Assembly: GCA_035276685.1 (NCBI GenBank)
Contig: DATELK010000221.1
Coordinates: forward strand, 1-64,000
Source of the DNA: JACVRN01 sp035276685
Lineage (GTDB): Bacteria > Acidobacteriota > Blastocatellia > Pyrinomonadales > Pyrinomonadaceae
DNA length: 64,000 bases
Direction: 5' to 3'
Shown here: piece by piece, positions 45,491-55,100 of the stretch
How the letters are laid out: each line of letters begins with the position of its first letter
Position numbering within the stretch: position 1 is the stretch's first letter
Notes under the pieces: generated by a model
Seen by the model: only the letters and a program-made list of their open reading frames with translations
The model's database searches: none
Told to the model about the DNA's origin: nothing
Made by a program: the position numbers and the translations under genes

Positions 45491-45571
45491 TTAACAGGGA
45501 TGGACAGGATAGACAGGATAAAGAAGCAACACTTTCTCTTTTATCCTGTCTATCCTGTCCATCCCTGTTAA
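45491..45571. repeat. Large intergenic palindrome (family 1), copy D
   Basis: Each arm starts TTAACAGGGATGGACAGGAT and continues AGACAGGATAAA; 32 bases are perfectly complementary. It separates two permease genes of one transporter operon. Confidence 0.92.
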
Positions 45572-45606
45572 ATTCTTTCTCTTAATCGAACAAATCGGAG
45601 AGGGCT

Positions 45607-46638
45607 ATGAGCCAGGCAACGACTACCTTTGACGAGCACGCGTCTACGCGCGGGCGTGTGGCGCGGGCAAGGTTCGCCTCCTTCATACAGCGACAGGGCG
45701 CGCTGATTGCGCTCCTGCTGGTCTGCGTCTTCGCCTCCTTTCGCTACGGGACTTTCCTCGACGGCGGAAGCTTCCTGACTTCGCAGAACCTGCTTAACGT
45801 AGTTGCACAGAACAGCATGGTGGGGCTTCTCGCGCTCGGCATGACCTTCGTGATTTTGACGGGCGGCATAGACCTCTCCGTGGGCTCCCTGCTCGCGGTC
45901 GGAGGCGTCATCGCGGCCTCTCTCGCCGGAAACAACTTTCTGGTTGTGCTCTTCGCGGCCGTTGGCGCGACTACCCTGCTAGGCTTAGTCAACGGGCTCG
46001 TGATTTCAAAGCTTCGCATACAGCCCTTCATAGTCACGCTGGCGATGATGATTGCGGCGCGGGGCACTGCGCTTAGAGTCGCGCACGAAAAGCCAATTGA
46101 GATAAGAGGGATGTCGGCGGGCTTCAGGTGGATGTGGCAGGGAAGCCTCGGGCCTCTGCCCGTGCCGATTGCGATACTGATTCTGGCTTACGTCGTGGCG
46201 TGGGTCGTGCTCAATCACACTCGCTTCGGTCGGCACGTCTTCTCGCTCGGCGATAACGAAGAGGCGGCGCGGCTGATGGGCTTGAACGTGAGCCGCGTCA
46301 CGCAGGGCGTGTATGCCTTGAGCGGCGCGCTCGCGGGCCTTGCGGGAGTCATCATGACGGCGAGGCTTGGGTCGGGCCAGCCCGTCGCGGGCCTAGGCTT
46401 TGAGCTTGACGCTATCGCGGCTGTCGTAGTCGGCGGCACGCTCCTGACGGGAGGGCAGGGAGGTGTGGGCTCCACTCTTGTAGGCGTGCTGCTCCTCGGA
46501 GTCCTCTTTAACATCCTCAACAACGAGGGCGACTGGATAGGCTCTTACTGGCAGGGCGTGCTGCGCGGCATCTTCCTGCTCGCGGTCGTCATCATACAGA
46601 ATCGTTTGAGTGTCCGCCGCGATAGACCCGAAAATTGA
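45607..46638 (+). CDS. Sugar ABC transporter permease (YjfF/RbsC type)
   Basis: 343 residues, paralogous to the preceding permease. Motifs TFVILTGGIDLSVGSLLAVG, NGLVISKLRIQPFIVTLAM, GMSAGF and DAIAAVVVGGTLLTGGQGGV. Two different RbsC-type permeases plus one double ATPase are characteristic for the YtfQRT-YjfF galactofuranose system. GGAG lies 9 bases before the ATG. Confidence 0.92.
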   Translation: MSQATTTFDEHASTRGRVARARFASFIQRQGALIALLLVCVFASFRYGTFLDGGSFLTSQNLLNVVAQNSMVGLLALGMTFVILTGGIDLSVGSLLAVGGVIAASLAGNNFLVVLFAAVGATTLLGLVNGLVISKLRIQPFIVTLAMMIAARGTALRVAHEKPIEIRGMSAGFRWMWQGSLGPLPVPIAILILAYVVAWVVLNHTRFGRHVFSLGDNEEAARLMGLNVSRVTQGVYALSGALAGLAGVIMTARLGSGQPVAGLGFELDAIAAVVVGGTLLTGGQGGVGSTLVGVLLLGVLFNILNNEGDWIGSYWQGVLRGIFLLAVVIIQNRLSVRRDRPEN

Positions 46639-46657
46639 TTGGCCTTATTTTTAAGAG

Positions 46658-47665
46658 ATGATGAAAGACCCGCTCAGATATTCAGTCGCCGCGTGCCAGA
46701 CCGACATGCCGAATCCGATTGAGCGCCGCGCGATGCGCTCTAACACAGACCGCATGCTGACTATGATTGATTTGGCGGTGGCCGGAAGCGCTCCCTTTCT
46801 TCCCGTTCGGCTAGTAGCCTTTCCGGAGTTCGCGCACGCCGCGCCGATTTTTCAGAGCGCCGAAGAGCTTATACGAAAGCTGGCCGTGCCTATCCCTAAC
46901 GAGCACACGGAGCGGCTGGAACAGAAGGCGCGCGAGTACGACATATACATACAGAGCGGCACCATGCTTGAGGTTGATAAGCGCTGGCCGGGCACGCTCT
47001 TTAACACGACCTGCCTCATTGGGCCGGAAGGCGTTTTGTACAAGTACAGGAAGGTGAACACGTGGATCCCCTTCGAGGTTCACTCAAGCCCGCACGACCT
47101 TGAAGGCTACGACGAGCCGCTCTTTCCGGTGGCGGACACCGCGATTGGCCGCATAGGCTGTGCCGTCTGCTACGACTGGCTCTTTCCGGAAGCCATGCGG
47201 CAGTTGACGGCGAACGGCGCAGAGATTCTGGTGCGCGTCTCTGCTTACATGGATCCTTGGGGAGCTACGGAGCCCATGGACTGGTGGACAGTCGTGAATC
47301 GTTGCCGCGCGCTTGAGAACGTGGCCTACGTCGTCGCGGCGAATCAGGGCGCGAGCCTCAAGCACTACCCGCCTTACTCTTGGCCGGGCGGGAGCCAGGT
47401 GGTCGACTATGACGGGCGCATACTGGCCCAGGCCAGCCCCGGCCCCGGCGAGCGCATAGTCGTCGCGCCCGTAGACATCACCGCGCTTCGTCACGAGCGC
47501 TCGACGCGTCGCGGCCATCACATGCTCGCGCACCTCAGGACGGAAGCCTACCCTGTCTACAACTCGCACCAGTACCCGCCGAAGGTTGAAGGCGAAGCCT
47601 TGCCTCTCTCCTACGAGAGAAACAACCTGCTGATTGACGAGGCGAAGCGAAAGCTGGACAGTTAA
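46658..47665 (+). CDS. Nitrilase-superfamily amidohydrolase
   Basis: 335 residues. The catalytic triad of the carbon-nitrogen hydrolase family is visible: E57 in VAFPEFAH, K132 in YRKVNTW and C171 in CAVCYDWLFPE. NRCRALENVAYVVAANQG is the conserved core of the dimer interface. Family members hydrolyse nitriles, amides or carbamoyl groups; this sequence is closest in style to N-carbamoyl or aliphatic amidases, but the substrate is unclear. Its stop is only four bases from the stop of the convergent CRTAC1 gene, so any terminator must lie inside coding sequence. Confidence 0.85.
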   Translation: MMKDPLRYSVAACQTDMPNPIERRAMRSNTDRMLTMIDLAVAGSAPFLPVRLVAFPEFAHAAPIFQSAEELIRKLAVPIPNEHTERLEQKAREYDIYIQSGTMLEVDKRWPGTLFNTTCLIGPEGVLYKYRKVNTWIPFEVHSSPHDLEGYDEPLFPVADTAIGRIGCAVCYDWLFPEAMRQLTANGAEILVRVSAYMDPWGATEPMDWWTVVNRCRALENVAYVVAANQGASLKHYPPYSWPGGSQVVDYDGRILAQASPGPGERIVVAPVDITALRHERSTRRGHHMLAHLRTEAYPVYNSHQYPPKVEGEALPLSYERNNLLIDEAKRKLDS

Positions 47666-47669
47666 ACTA

Positions 47670-49484
47670 CTATTGCTGCTGTGGCGGCGTGGGTGCCGGT
47701 CTTGAAAAGACTATCGGCTCGGCGGAGATGATGCCTTTGCCTTCCTGAACTGTGATTGATTGGTTGGGCTTGATGTCGTTGTAGGCTTCCTTCTGGCCGC
47801 TCGGCCAGACAATCTCAAGAGACAGAGTCGTTCCTTCCTCAGGCTTGCCTATGCCTAAAGTCAACGGCAGCTCGCTCTGCGAACAGTAGCTTGAGCCAGT
47901 CTTCACCATGCTGAAGACTCGCGCGCCCCTGTTGGTCTTGAGCGTGACCTTCGCGCCTATCCCGTCGCGGTTAGACTTCGAGCCGACTGTTCTGACCCTG
48001 AGCAGGTCGTTCTGGTTGGCGTTGTCGTTCCTGAGCAGGCGGGCCGGGCCGTTGTTCGTGGTAATCAATAAATCCAAATCGCCGTCGTTGTCCACGTCGC
48101 CGTAGGCCGCGCCTCTGCCGACTATGGCTCGCTGAAGCGCCCGGCCGACGCGCGTGCTGGTCTCTTCAAACTTCTTCTTGCCCTTATTGCGGAAGAGATG
48201 CGGCGGCTGTGCATACTTGACGTTAGGCTGCACGACGCTGATGTCGTCGGAGACGTGACCGTTGGCGGCGAAGATGTCAAGGAGCCCGTCAAGGTCGTAG
48301 TCGAAGAAGAAGGTGGCGAAGGTCAGAGACTGCGCGGACATCTTGCCTATGCCCGAGCCCGCCGCCTCGTCCGTGAAAAGCCCCGTCCCGTCGTTGCGAT
48401 AAAGCGCCATGCTCTCGTTCGTGAAGTTGCCTATCACGAGTCCCTGTCGGCCCGAGCCGTCGTAGTCGCCAGCGTCCACGCCCATGCCTGCGCGAGCCGT
48501 TCCCGCCTCGCTGAACGCGACGCCTGCCGCGAGCGCCTCGTCCGTGAAGGTTCCGTTGCCGTTGTTCTTGTAGAGCTTGTTGGGCTCCGTGTCATTTGCC
48601 ACGAACAAGTCCATGAGACCGTCGCTGTTGTAATCCAGCAGCGCCACGCCGAGCGCCTTGCTCGTGGGGGCATTCAACCCCGCGCGCTGCGTAACGTTCT
48701 CAAAGCTTCCGTTGCCTCGGTTGCGATAGAGCGTAGAGCTTTGTCCCTTGTAGGCCTGCGGCGTGCAGTACGACTTGTTCTTGCCGTCGAGCGAGCAGTG
48801 CTGGTCTTTCTCTATAGACCATTCGACGTAGTTGCAGACGAAGAGGTCTAGCTGCCCGTCGTTGTCATAATCGAGCCACGCCGCGCTCGTGGAAAAGCCC
48901 GGGTCGCCCACGCCTGCCTTACTCGTTACGTCCGCGAACTTTCCGTTGCCAAGATTACGAAAGAGGCGGTTTGCGCCGACGCATGTAATGTAGATGTCCT
49001 GACAGCCGTCGTTGTCGTAATCGGCAACGGCCGCGCCTATGCCGTACATCTCGACCGCAAGTCCCGCCTGCCCCGTCACGTCCGTGAAAGTGCCGTCCTT
49101 GTTGTTGTGATAAAGGGCCATGAAGGACTTCGCGCGTTTACGCTCGGGCCAGTCCATGGAGTTGACGAGCAGTATGTCCTGCCAGCCGTCCGAGTCGTAA
49201 TCAAGGAAAGCTCCGCCCGCGCCTATAGTCTCGGGCAAATACTTTTTCCCGAAAGCGCCGCTGTTGTGCTTAAAGCGAATGCCCGCCTGTGAAGTTACGT
49301 CCGTGAGCTCAATCGGCCCCGAGGGTCTGGGCTGCTCCGGCGTGGGCTGAGCCGCCTGCGCTATGGCCTGCTCTCCGTCCGTACGCTCTGTGGTCGCGGC
49401 CTCCTGTGAAGATGTCTTACAACCCGCCAGCAGTAGCAGAAGCACCGCCAGTAAGAGAAGATAGATTGCCCGTGTCTGTAGCAT
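47670..49484 (-). CDS. CRTAC1 lipoprotein (FG-GAP propeller plus ASPIC/UnbV)
   Basis: 604 residues. Lipobox LLAGC with C22. Propeller loops DYDSDGWQDILL, DYDNDGCQDIYI, DYDNDGQLDLFV and DYDLDGLLDIFA; ASPIC/UnbV C-terminus (NDLLRVRTVGSKSNRDGIGA, LGIG, IVWPSG). Last gene of a four-gene minus-strand operon with an RnfD-like membrane protein (27-base gap). Acidic and Asn-rich, likely Ca-stabilised, and anchored to a membrane by lipid. Role unknown. Confidence 0.9.
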   Translation of the reverse strand: MLQTRAIYLLLLAVLLLLLAGCKTSSQEAATTERTDGEQAIAQAAQPTPEQPRPSGPIELTDVTSQAGIRFKHNSGAFGKKYLPETIGAGGAFLDYDSDGWQDILLVNSMDWPERKRAKSFMALYHNNKDGTFTDVTGQAGLAVEMYGIGAAVADYDNDGCQDIYITCVGANRLFRNLGNGKFADVTSKAGVGDPGFSTSAAWLDYDNDGQLDLFVCNYVEWSIEKDQHCSLDGKNKSYCTPQAYKGQSSTLYRNRGNGSFENVTQRAGLNAPTSKALGVALLDYNSDGLMDLFVANDTEPNKLYKNNGNGTFTDEALAAGVAFSEAGTARAGMGVDAGDYDGSGRQGLVIGNFTNESMALYRNDGTGLFTDEAAGSGIGKMSAQSLTFATFFFDYDLDGLLDIFAANGHVSDDISVVQPNVKYAQPPHLFRNKGKKKFEETSTRVGRALQRAIVGRGAAYGDVDNDGDLDLLITTNNGPARLLRNDNANQNDLLRVRTVGSKSNRDGIGAKVTLKTNRGARVFSMVKTGSSYCSQSELPLTLGIGKPEEGTTLSLEIVWPSGQKEAYNDIKPNQSITVQEGKGIISAEPIVFSRPAPTPPQQQ

Positions 49485-49511
49485 CTTTACCCTTATGTGT
49501 ATGCCGGAGAA

Positions 49512-50372
49512 TTAAGGCGTCGCTGCGCTTTTACGGCCTCTCGTCAGCCATATCTCAATCAGGTTAGCCGTGGGGCCCACCATGAAGAGCGAGTAGTAGG
49601 GCGCGTGCACGACCTCGAATAGACGCAGAATCATCTCGACGAGCGCCACCAGAAAAGCCACGCCGCACTGGCCCACCCTCGAATGCACAGTCGTCTTCGG
49701 GTCTGTAATCATGAAGAAGATAAAGAGCTGGTACATGGGGCCTGTAATCGGCGCAATCTCCGCCTGCCACGGGTGGCCCGTGAGCCAGCTTCTCAGGAAA
49801 GCGAAGATGATAAAGGAGACGACATAAGTGGCCGTGATGTGAAAGCGTCTCAGCCGCCAGATGATGACAGTCCCGAGCGCCCAGATGACCAGCATAGGCC
49901 AGAGGTAGTTGCCCCACTGTATGCTGAGGCTCGCCACCGTCTCGTGCGCCAGAAAGAGCATCACGCAGATGCCGAAGTTAGAAGGGTTCCAGATGTGCTG
50001 GCCCCTGACTCTCAGCACGTACTTGGACGTGATGGAAATCACGCTGCACAAACTGTAGGGCCAGAAGGCGGGCGAGCGAATGAGGATGCCAACGCTGATG
50101 CCTGTGATGTAGGCGCTCGCAAGATGCGGCCAACGTCCCGCGAAGATGCGGCTCAATACCATCTCCGTCAGGATGCTCGCGAGGATGGCGAGCGCCGTCT
50201 TCGGATAGCTCTCAAGCATCCCGAAGGAGAAGTGCCCGGCCAGCAGTATGCAGGTGATGAAGATGGGCGGGATGAAGCGATTGTCTAAGCTTAATCGCTT
50301 TCGTCCTCGCCCAGTGCTTGCATCCACGTCAGGCGCGGGAGCCACGGGCGCGCTCATCATCTCTTGACTCAT
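49512..50372 (-). CDS. UnbU-like membrane protein (RnfD/NqrB family)
   Basis: 286 residues with about nine hydrophobic helices. The motifs NPSNFGICVMLFLAHE and FFMITDPKTT are those of RnfD/NqrB and UnbU; the SGAT flavinylation motif of true RnfD is absent, so covalent FMN may be missing. UnbU (E5) and UnbV (E3) genes accompany enediyne polyketide synthases, but no polyketide synthase is in this window. The ATG overlaps the upstream UnbV gene stop as ATGA, so the two proteins are made together. A quinone- or ion-linked electron carrier role is a guess. Confidence 0.82.
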   Translation of the reverse strand: MSQEMMSAPVAPAPDVDASTGRGRKRLSLDNRFIPPIFITCILLAGHFSFGMLESYPKTALAILASILTEMVLSRIFAGRWPHLASAYITGISVGILIRSPAFWPYSLCSVISITSKYVLRVRGQHIWNPSNFGICVMLFLAHETVASLSIQWGNYLWPMLVIWALGTVIIWRLRRFHITATYVVSFIIFAFLRSWLTGHPWQAEIAPITGPMYQLFIFFMITDPKTTVHSRVGQCGVAFLVALVEMILRLFEVVHAPYYSLFMVGPTANLIEIWLTRGRKSAATP

Positions 50373-52174
50373 GCGGGCTCCTTCACCTTGTTGACCTGAC
50401 CTATGACAGCGTTCTCTATGACCTGTACTTTGCCCGAAGGCCAGAGAACTTCGGCGCGCTCAATCGCGGGATTCTTTCCAAGGCCGAAGTGTATGCGGCG
50501 CTGGTTCTGCGAGCAGAAGCCGTTGCCGCCCGAAACCATTTGAATCTGCTGCTGACCGTTCCAGAAGAGCCTGACCTGAGCGCCTATCCCTGTGCGGTTC
50601 GATTGTGTGCCTTCAAGCTCGAAGGCAATCCAGTTGTTCTCAGTCGAAGCCGTGTTCTTATAAACGAGCAGCGGCCCGCGCTGGTTGGCTACGACTACGT
50701 CGAGCACGCCCCTGTTCCACAAATCCACGAGCGCAACCGAGCGGCCGTCGAACGCGTCCGTCACGCCCACGGCCTGCGCCACGTCCACAAACCTGCCCGC
50801 GCCGTCGTTTATCCAGACCTTCTTCTGCTGGTAGCCCGAAAGGCTTCGCCCCTCCATCGCGGGCCAGTTGGCCGCGTCCGAGATGATGGCCGTGTTGCCG
50901 CCCGCCACCTTCGAGAAGTCGTACCAGTAGCTCTTGCCCTTATCAGCGGAGACGTAGCCGTTGACAAGATATAGGTCAAGACGGCCGTCGTTGTTCAAGT
51001 CGCCGAACTGTGCGCCGAAGCTCCACCCGCCAAGTTCCACGCCCATCTCGCTCGCTAAGTTTTCGTATCTGAGAGAGTCGCCCGCTGTTCCTTCCTTCGG
51101 AATCCAGAGGTTGTTGCCCTGTATAAGCACGCCCTCTTCGGAGATGTTTGAGACGTAGATGCTGTAGCGGCCCTGGTTGAGTACGTCGCCGAAGGCCACG
51201 TTCATCCCGCTCTTCGGGGCAAAGCCTACGCCCGTCTGCTCTCCGACTTCGCGGAAGCGCTTGCCGTCCTGATTGAAGTAAAGCTCCGAGACTCCGTAGT
51301 CGTTCGCTATAAAGAGGTCTGGACGGCCAGTGCCGCGAAGGTCTGCTGCTGCCGCCGCCAGAGCCCAACGGCGGCTGTTGATGCCTGCGCGCTCGCTCGT
51401 CTCTTCAAACTTTCCATCGCCGAGGTTACGGAAGAGATACTTGCGCCCGCCGTTTTGGGCGTACTCAAAACTCTCCGGCATCATGCGCGTGGTCTTCAGG
51501 TGCCAGAGGTCTACGTCCTCCGGGTAGTAGCCGCCCACGAAAAGGTCAAGAAGACCGTCCGCGTCGTAGTCGAGCCAGATGGCCGTGTTGGCATTGACCC
51601 AGCGCGGAAGCCCCGCCTCTTCCGTCACGCGCTTAAAGCCCTTGCCCTGCTCGTTGTGAAAAAGCTCGGGCCGTCCCCACTTGTACAGGAACAGGTCTTC
51701 GTAACCGTCGTTGTCATAATCGCCCCAGACCGCTCCCATGGAAACGCCCGTCCCTGCCTGATTGACATCCGAGATGCCAAGCTCGCCCGCCACGTCCTTG
51801 AAGGTGCCGTCGCCGGAGTTTCTGTAAAGAGCGTTGCGGCTGCCTTCGCCGCTGTTGGTGACGTAGATGTCCGCGAGGCCGTCGCGGTCGAAATCGACTA
51901 TGGAGACGGCCGCGCCCATGGACGCCACCTGCGGCATGATGTGGTCTAGTTTGGAATCAAGACGAGGGGCCTGGTGCTGAAAGTTTATGCCCGATGCTTT
52001 GGATACTTCGTCCAGATGAAAGCCGTAGCGCGCAAGCGCCGTCTGAGAATCGACGCGGGACTTGTCGGCTTCGCGCCGCGCCGCCAGTCGCTTGATGACG
52101 AGCGGCGTCGCCAAAAGCGCTATGAAGAAGAGGACAAGCAGGATTCTGGCTAGGGGGATACTGCGGCGCGTCAT
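50369..52174 (-). CDS. Membrane-anchored CRTAC1/UnbV protein
   Basis: 601 residues. N-terminal signal anchor IPLARILLVLFFIALLATPL without clear cleavage site. Propeller loops DFDRDGLADIYV, DYDNDGYEDLFL, DYDADGLLDLFV and DLNNDGRLDLYL; ASPIC/UnbV near the C-terminus (NWIAFELEGTQSNRTGIGA, HFGLG, VLWPSG). Start and stop overlap both neighbours by four bases (ATGA), placing it in the middle of one translationally coupled operon. The closest functional name is UnbV; what the pair UnbU/UnbV does is not established. Confidence 0.88.
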   Translation of the reverse strand: MTRRSIPLARILLVLFFIALLATPLVIKRLAARREADKSRVDSQTALARYGFHLDEVSKASGINFQHQAPRLDSKLDHIMPQVASMGAAVSIVDFDRDGLADIYVTNSGEGSRNALYRNSGDGTFKDVAGELGISDVNQAGTGVSMGAVWGDYDNDGYEDLFLYKWGRPELFHNEQGKGFKRVTEEAGLPRWVNANTAIWLDYDADGLLDLFVGGYYPEDVDLWHLKTTRMMPESFEYAQNGGRKYLFRNLGDGKFEETSERAGINSRRWALAAAAADLRGTGRPDLFIANDYGVSELYFNQDGKRFREVGEQTGVGFAPKSGMNVAFGDVLNQGRYSIYVSNISEEGVLIQGNNLWIPKEGTAGDSLRYENLASEMGVELGGWSFGAQFGDLNNDGRLDLYLVNGYVSADKGKSYWYDFSKVAGGNTAIISDAANWPAMEGRSLSGYQQKKVWINDGAGRFVDVAQAVGVTDAFDGRSVALVDLWNRGVLDVVVANQRGPLLVYKNTASTENNWIAFELEGTQSNRTGIGAQVRLFWNGQQQIQMVSGGNGFCSQNQRRIHFGLGKNPAIERAEVLWPSGKVQVIENAVIGQVNKVKEPA

Positions 52175-55100
52175 CTCTCTTTACGGAGCCTCAATGCGTT
52201 CTGGAAAACGTCCGGCGTGACGTAACGTGTGTGGTATGTCTGCCAGTCCGAAGGCGAGCGGCGATAGGCCTCTTCGTCCTCAAGTCTGCCAGGAGGTGTA
52301 GTGTATTCCTGCTTGTCGTGGTAAGGCAAGGGAAGCACGGTTTTCGAGAAGGTGGAGTTATAGTCGCCGTCCTTAATCCACCCGTCGCCTATGATGATGA
52401 AGTCGCGAACCCAGCCGGAAGGAGGGGCAGACGGCGCGGCAAAGCGAAACGTCAGCTCGTCGCCAGCGTTCATAATCACGTAGCGGTCGTCGGCCCGCAT
52501 GAGCAGCTCGCGCACGTCGCCGAAGCGAGTGTAGTAGCCTATGAGGTCTCGCCAGATTTGCTTTGACGAGGCGAGACGATTGTAGTCCGGCACCTCAGGC
52601 GAGGACTCGTCTGCGCGGCTCATGACGGAGTAGCCGCGATAACGCAGGTCTGCGACTTCAGGGTTGAGACGAGTGGTTTTTATCTCCGCGCCGGGTAAGC
52701 CTTCGGCCCACTCGAACGAGTCCCAGAAGACTTCCAGGTTGGTTCTGAGCCGCAGTCTTCGCGGAGTGTTCGGGCGAAAGGCTTTGGTCAAATCAATGAG
52801 GCATATCTTCTTGCGTCCTGCCGGAAAGCCTAAGTTTGCTTCCGCCACTACCCATCCTCCGCGCCCGTCGGGGACTTCGAGGCTGAGCGGCCTTGCGCGC
52901 ACGCGCTCGCCCTGGCTGATGGCAACGTTGATGGAGGAATCGGTCGGGTGCATCCAACCCTGCGCTATCAGGTAGAGCGGCCCGGTCGCGGGCACGTTAT
53001 CTCCGAGGTCAATCTCAACGTAGTGGTCGCGCGTCACGCCCTGATAATCGCCGCGCCCGAAGGTGTCAAGGTATCTCTCGTCCAGCCTGCTAACAACCTC
53101 CGTCACGTCCTGACCCGTATCGTCCAGCGCACGCGCAATCTTCTGCGGCGTTCGAACGGTCGTCACGGCCAGCTTCACTGGCGGAATAACGAAACGCTCG
53201 TCAACGAAGATTTCCGTCCCCTCCGGATGGTCTACGGTCATTAGCTGAAGCTGGTCGTAGTAGTAGGTCTCCCAAAGCTCAGCCGTGATGCGTAAGTCAT
53301 AGAAGCCCTCGCGCGGCGCAAGCTGCTCTCTGCCGATTTTGTACCACTCTTCCGTGGCCTCCACGCGCGCCGTCCCGAGCGTGTTGATGCGTAGCCCTAT
53401 GGCGGAGCCCCAAGGCACCGCGTCCTTCACAAACTTCATCTCACGGCCATCAAAGGCGAAGAGGAAGGGACAAGAGCCCTTCAATCGCTGCTCGGCCGTG
53501 ATGACTTGGTCGGCCTTTAGCTCGAACTCCGCGCGCACGCTCCCGTTGGGCCAGACGATGCGGGCCACGTCCGCGCCCTGCTGCTCTCCCAAACCGAAGT
53601 GAATCAAGGGGCCAGTGATGGGCCGCTTCTGCACCAGCAGCCCCGAGCGAATCTCCATCTCTCCGCCCACGCCGAAGGAGTTGATGCGCTGGTCGCCCAC
53701 GGCCTGCGCGGCGCGAGGGCGTATGGCCTGCCAGTGATAATTTTTAGAGCCGCGACTCGTGCTCTTAACAGCCTGCCATTTGGCATTGAGCCCGAGAATG
53801 TCCAATCTCCCGTCACTGTTTAAGTCCGCGACATTAAAGACAAGCTCGGGCACTCGCGGTTTATCCAGAAGCGCGAACCTGTTCTGTTCGTCGCTGAGCC
53901 AGATGGTGGCTCCCAGGCTTCCTTCAAGCGGGTCACCGCCAAGGTGCGGGGCGCTGTAGGTGAGCAGCAGGTCAAGCCCGCCGTTGTTATCGAGGTCAGC
54001 TACCAGAAGGCGCGTGATACCTTCTATAAAATTAGGAGCATTGGCTACCTGCGCCACGTCCGACACGTGCCACGTCTGCCATTCGTCTTGGTTGGAGAGG
54101 CTTTTGATAGTCCCGTCTGCACGCACGGTCAGCAGGTCGAAGACGCCGTCCATGTTAGTGTCGGCTACATTAGTGGCTCTCACAGGCACGTCGTTAGCGG
54201 GGGCCGGGCGCTCTGCAAACTGGCCCGTCCGCTCATTACTGAAGAGGTGAAGCCGGCCTTTATTATCAACCAGTGCCGCGTCAGGGTCGCCGTCACCGTC
54301 TAAATCGGCCCACGAGAAAGCCATTAAGCCGGAGATGTTTCCGAAAGGGCGGCTCTCCGTAAAAGTCTGGTCGCCGTTGTTTCTTAAAACTGTGACCGAG
54401 CCGCTTACGCTTCCGAGCACTATGTCCAGGTCTCCGTCCGCCTCAACGTCAGCGGCCCACGCGCCCGTGTAGCTGCCGTTCAATATGGAGGCGGGAAGCT
54501 TCGTCTGCGCCGTCACGTCCACGAAGGAGTCAGGATTCTCCTGGCGCATCAATCGCACGCCGCCCGCGCCCGCCAGCACGAGGTCTGTCTTGAAGTCGTA
54601 GTTGAAGTCCAGACCCGTTATGCCTTCGGGCTGTGGAGAAACATTCGACGGCCCGCCGGGAAAAGGGAGCGTAGCGCCGCCCGCGAGGCGAATCTCCCGC
54701 CCGTTAGCTCTTATCACGACGGGCGCGCCGTCGCCGTTCATCGAGACGGCCCCGACAAAGCTCCACCTGGCGTTGCCTTCGGCCTGTATCTGCTCAGGCG
54801 TGAAGGCGAGCGCGGTGTCTGCGGGAGCGGCCGCGAACGTGGGCGCTTCCATGCGAAGGAATTTTGTGAAAGGCTCTGCCTCTTCGCCCGGCGGCGGCTT
54901 GATGCGCGCGAGGCTCTGGCGATATTCGGGAACGCGCACCAGCACGTTTCGCAGGAAGATGATACGGGTCGCGGCCTGTCTGGGGTCTGAGAGGACATTC
55001 TGTAAAGCGCTCAACTGCTGCTGCACTTCCGTGGGCCAGTTCGCAGAGCGCTCGCTGATTTTCACGACAGCGACGCGCAGCATCCCCTCGTCGCCGCGCT

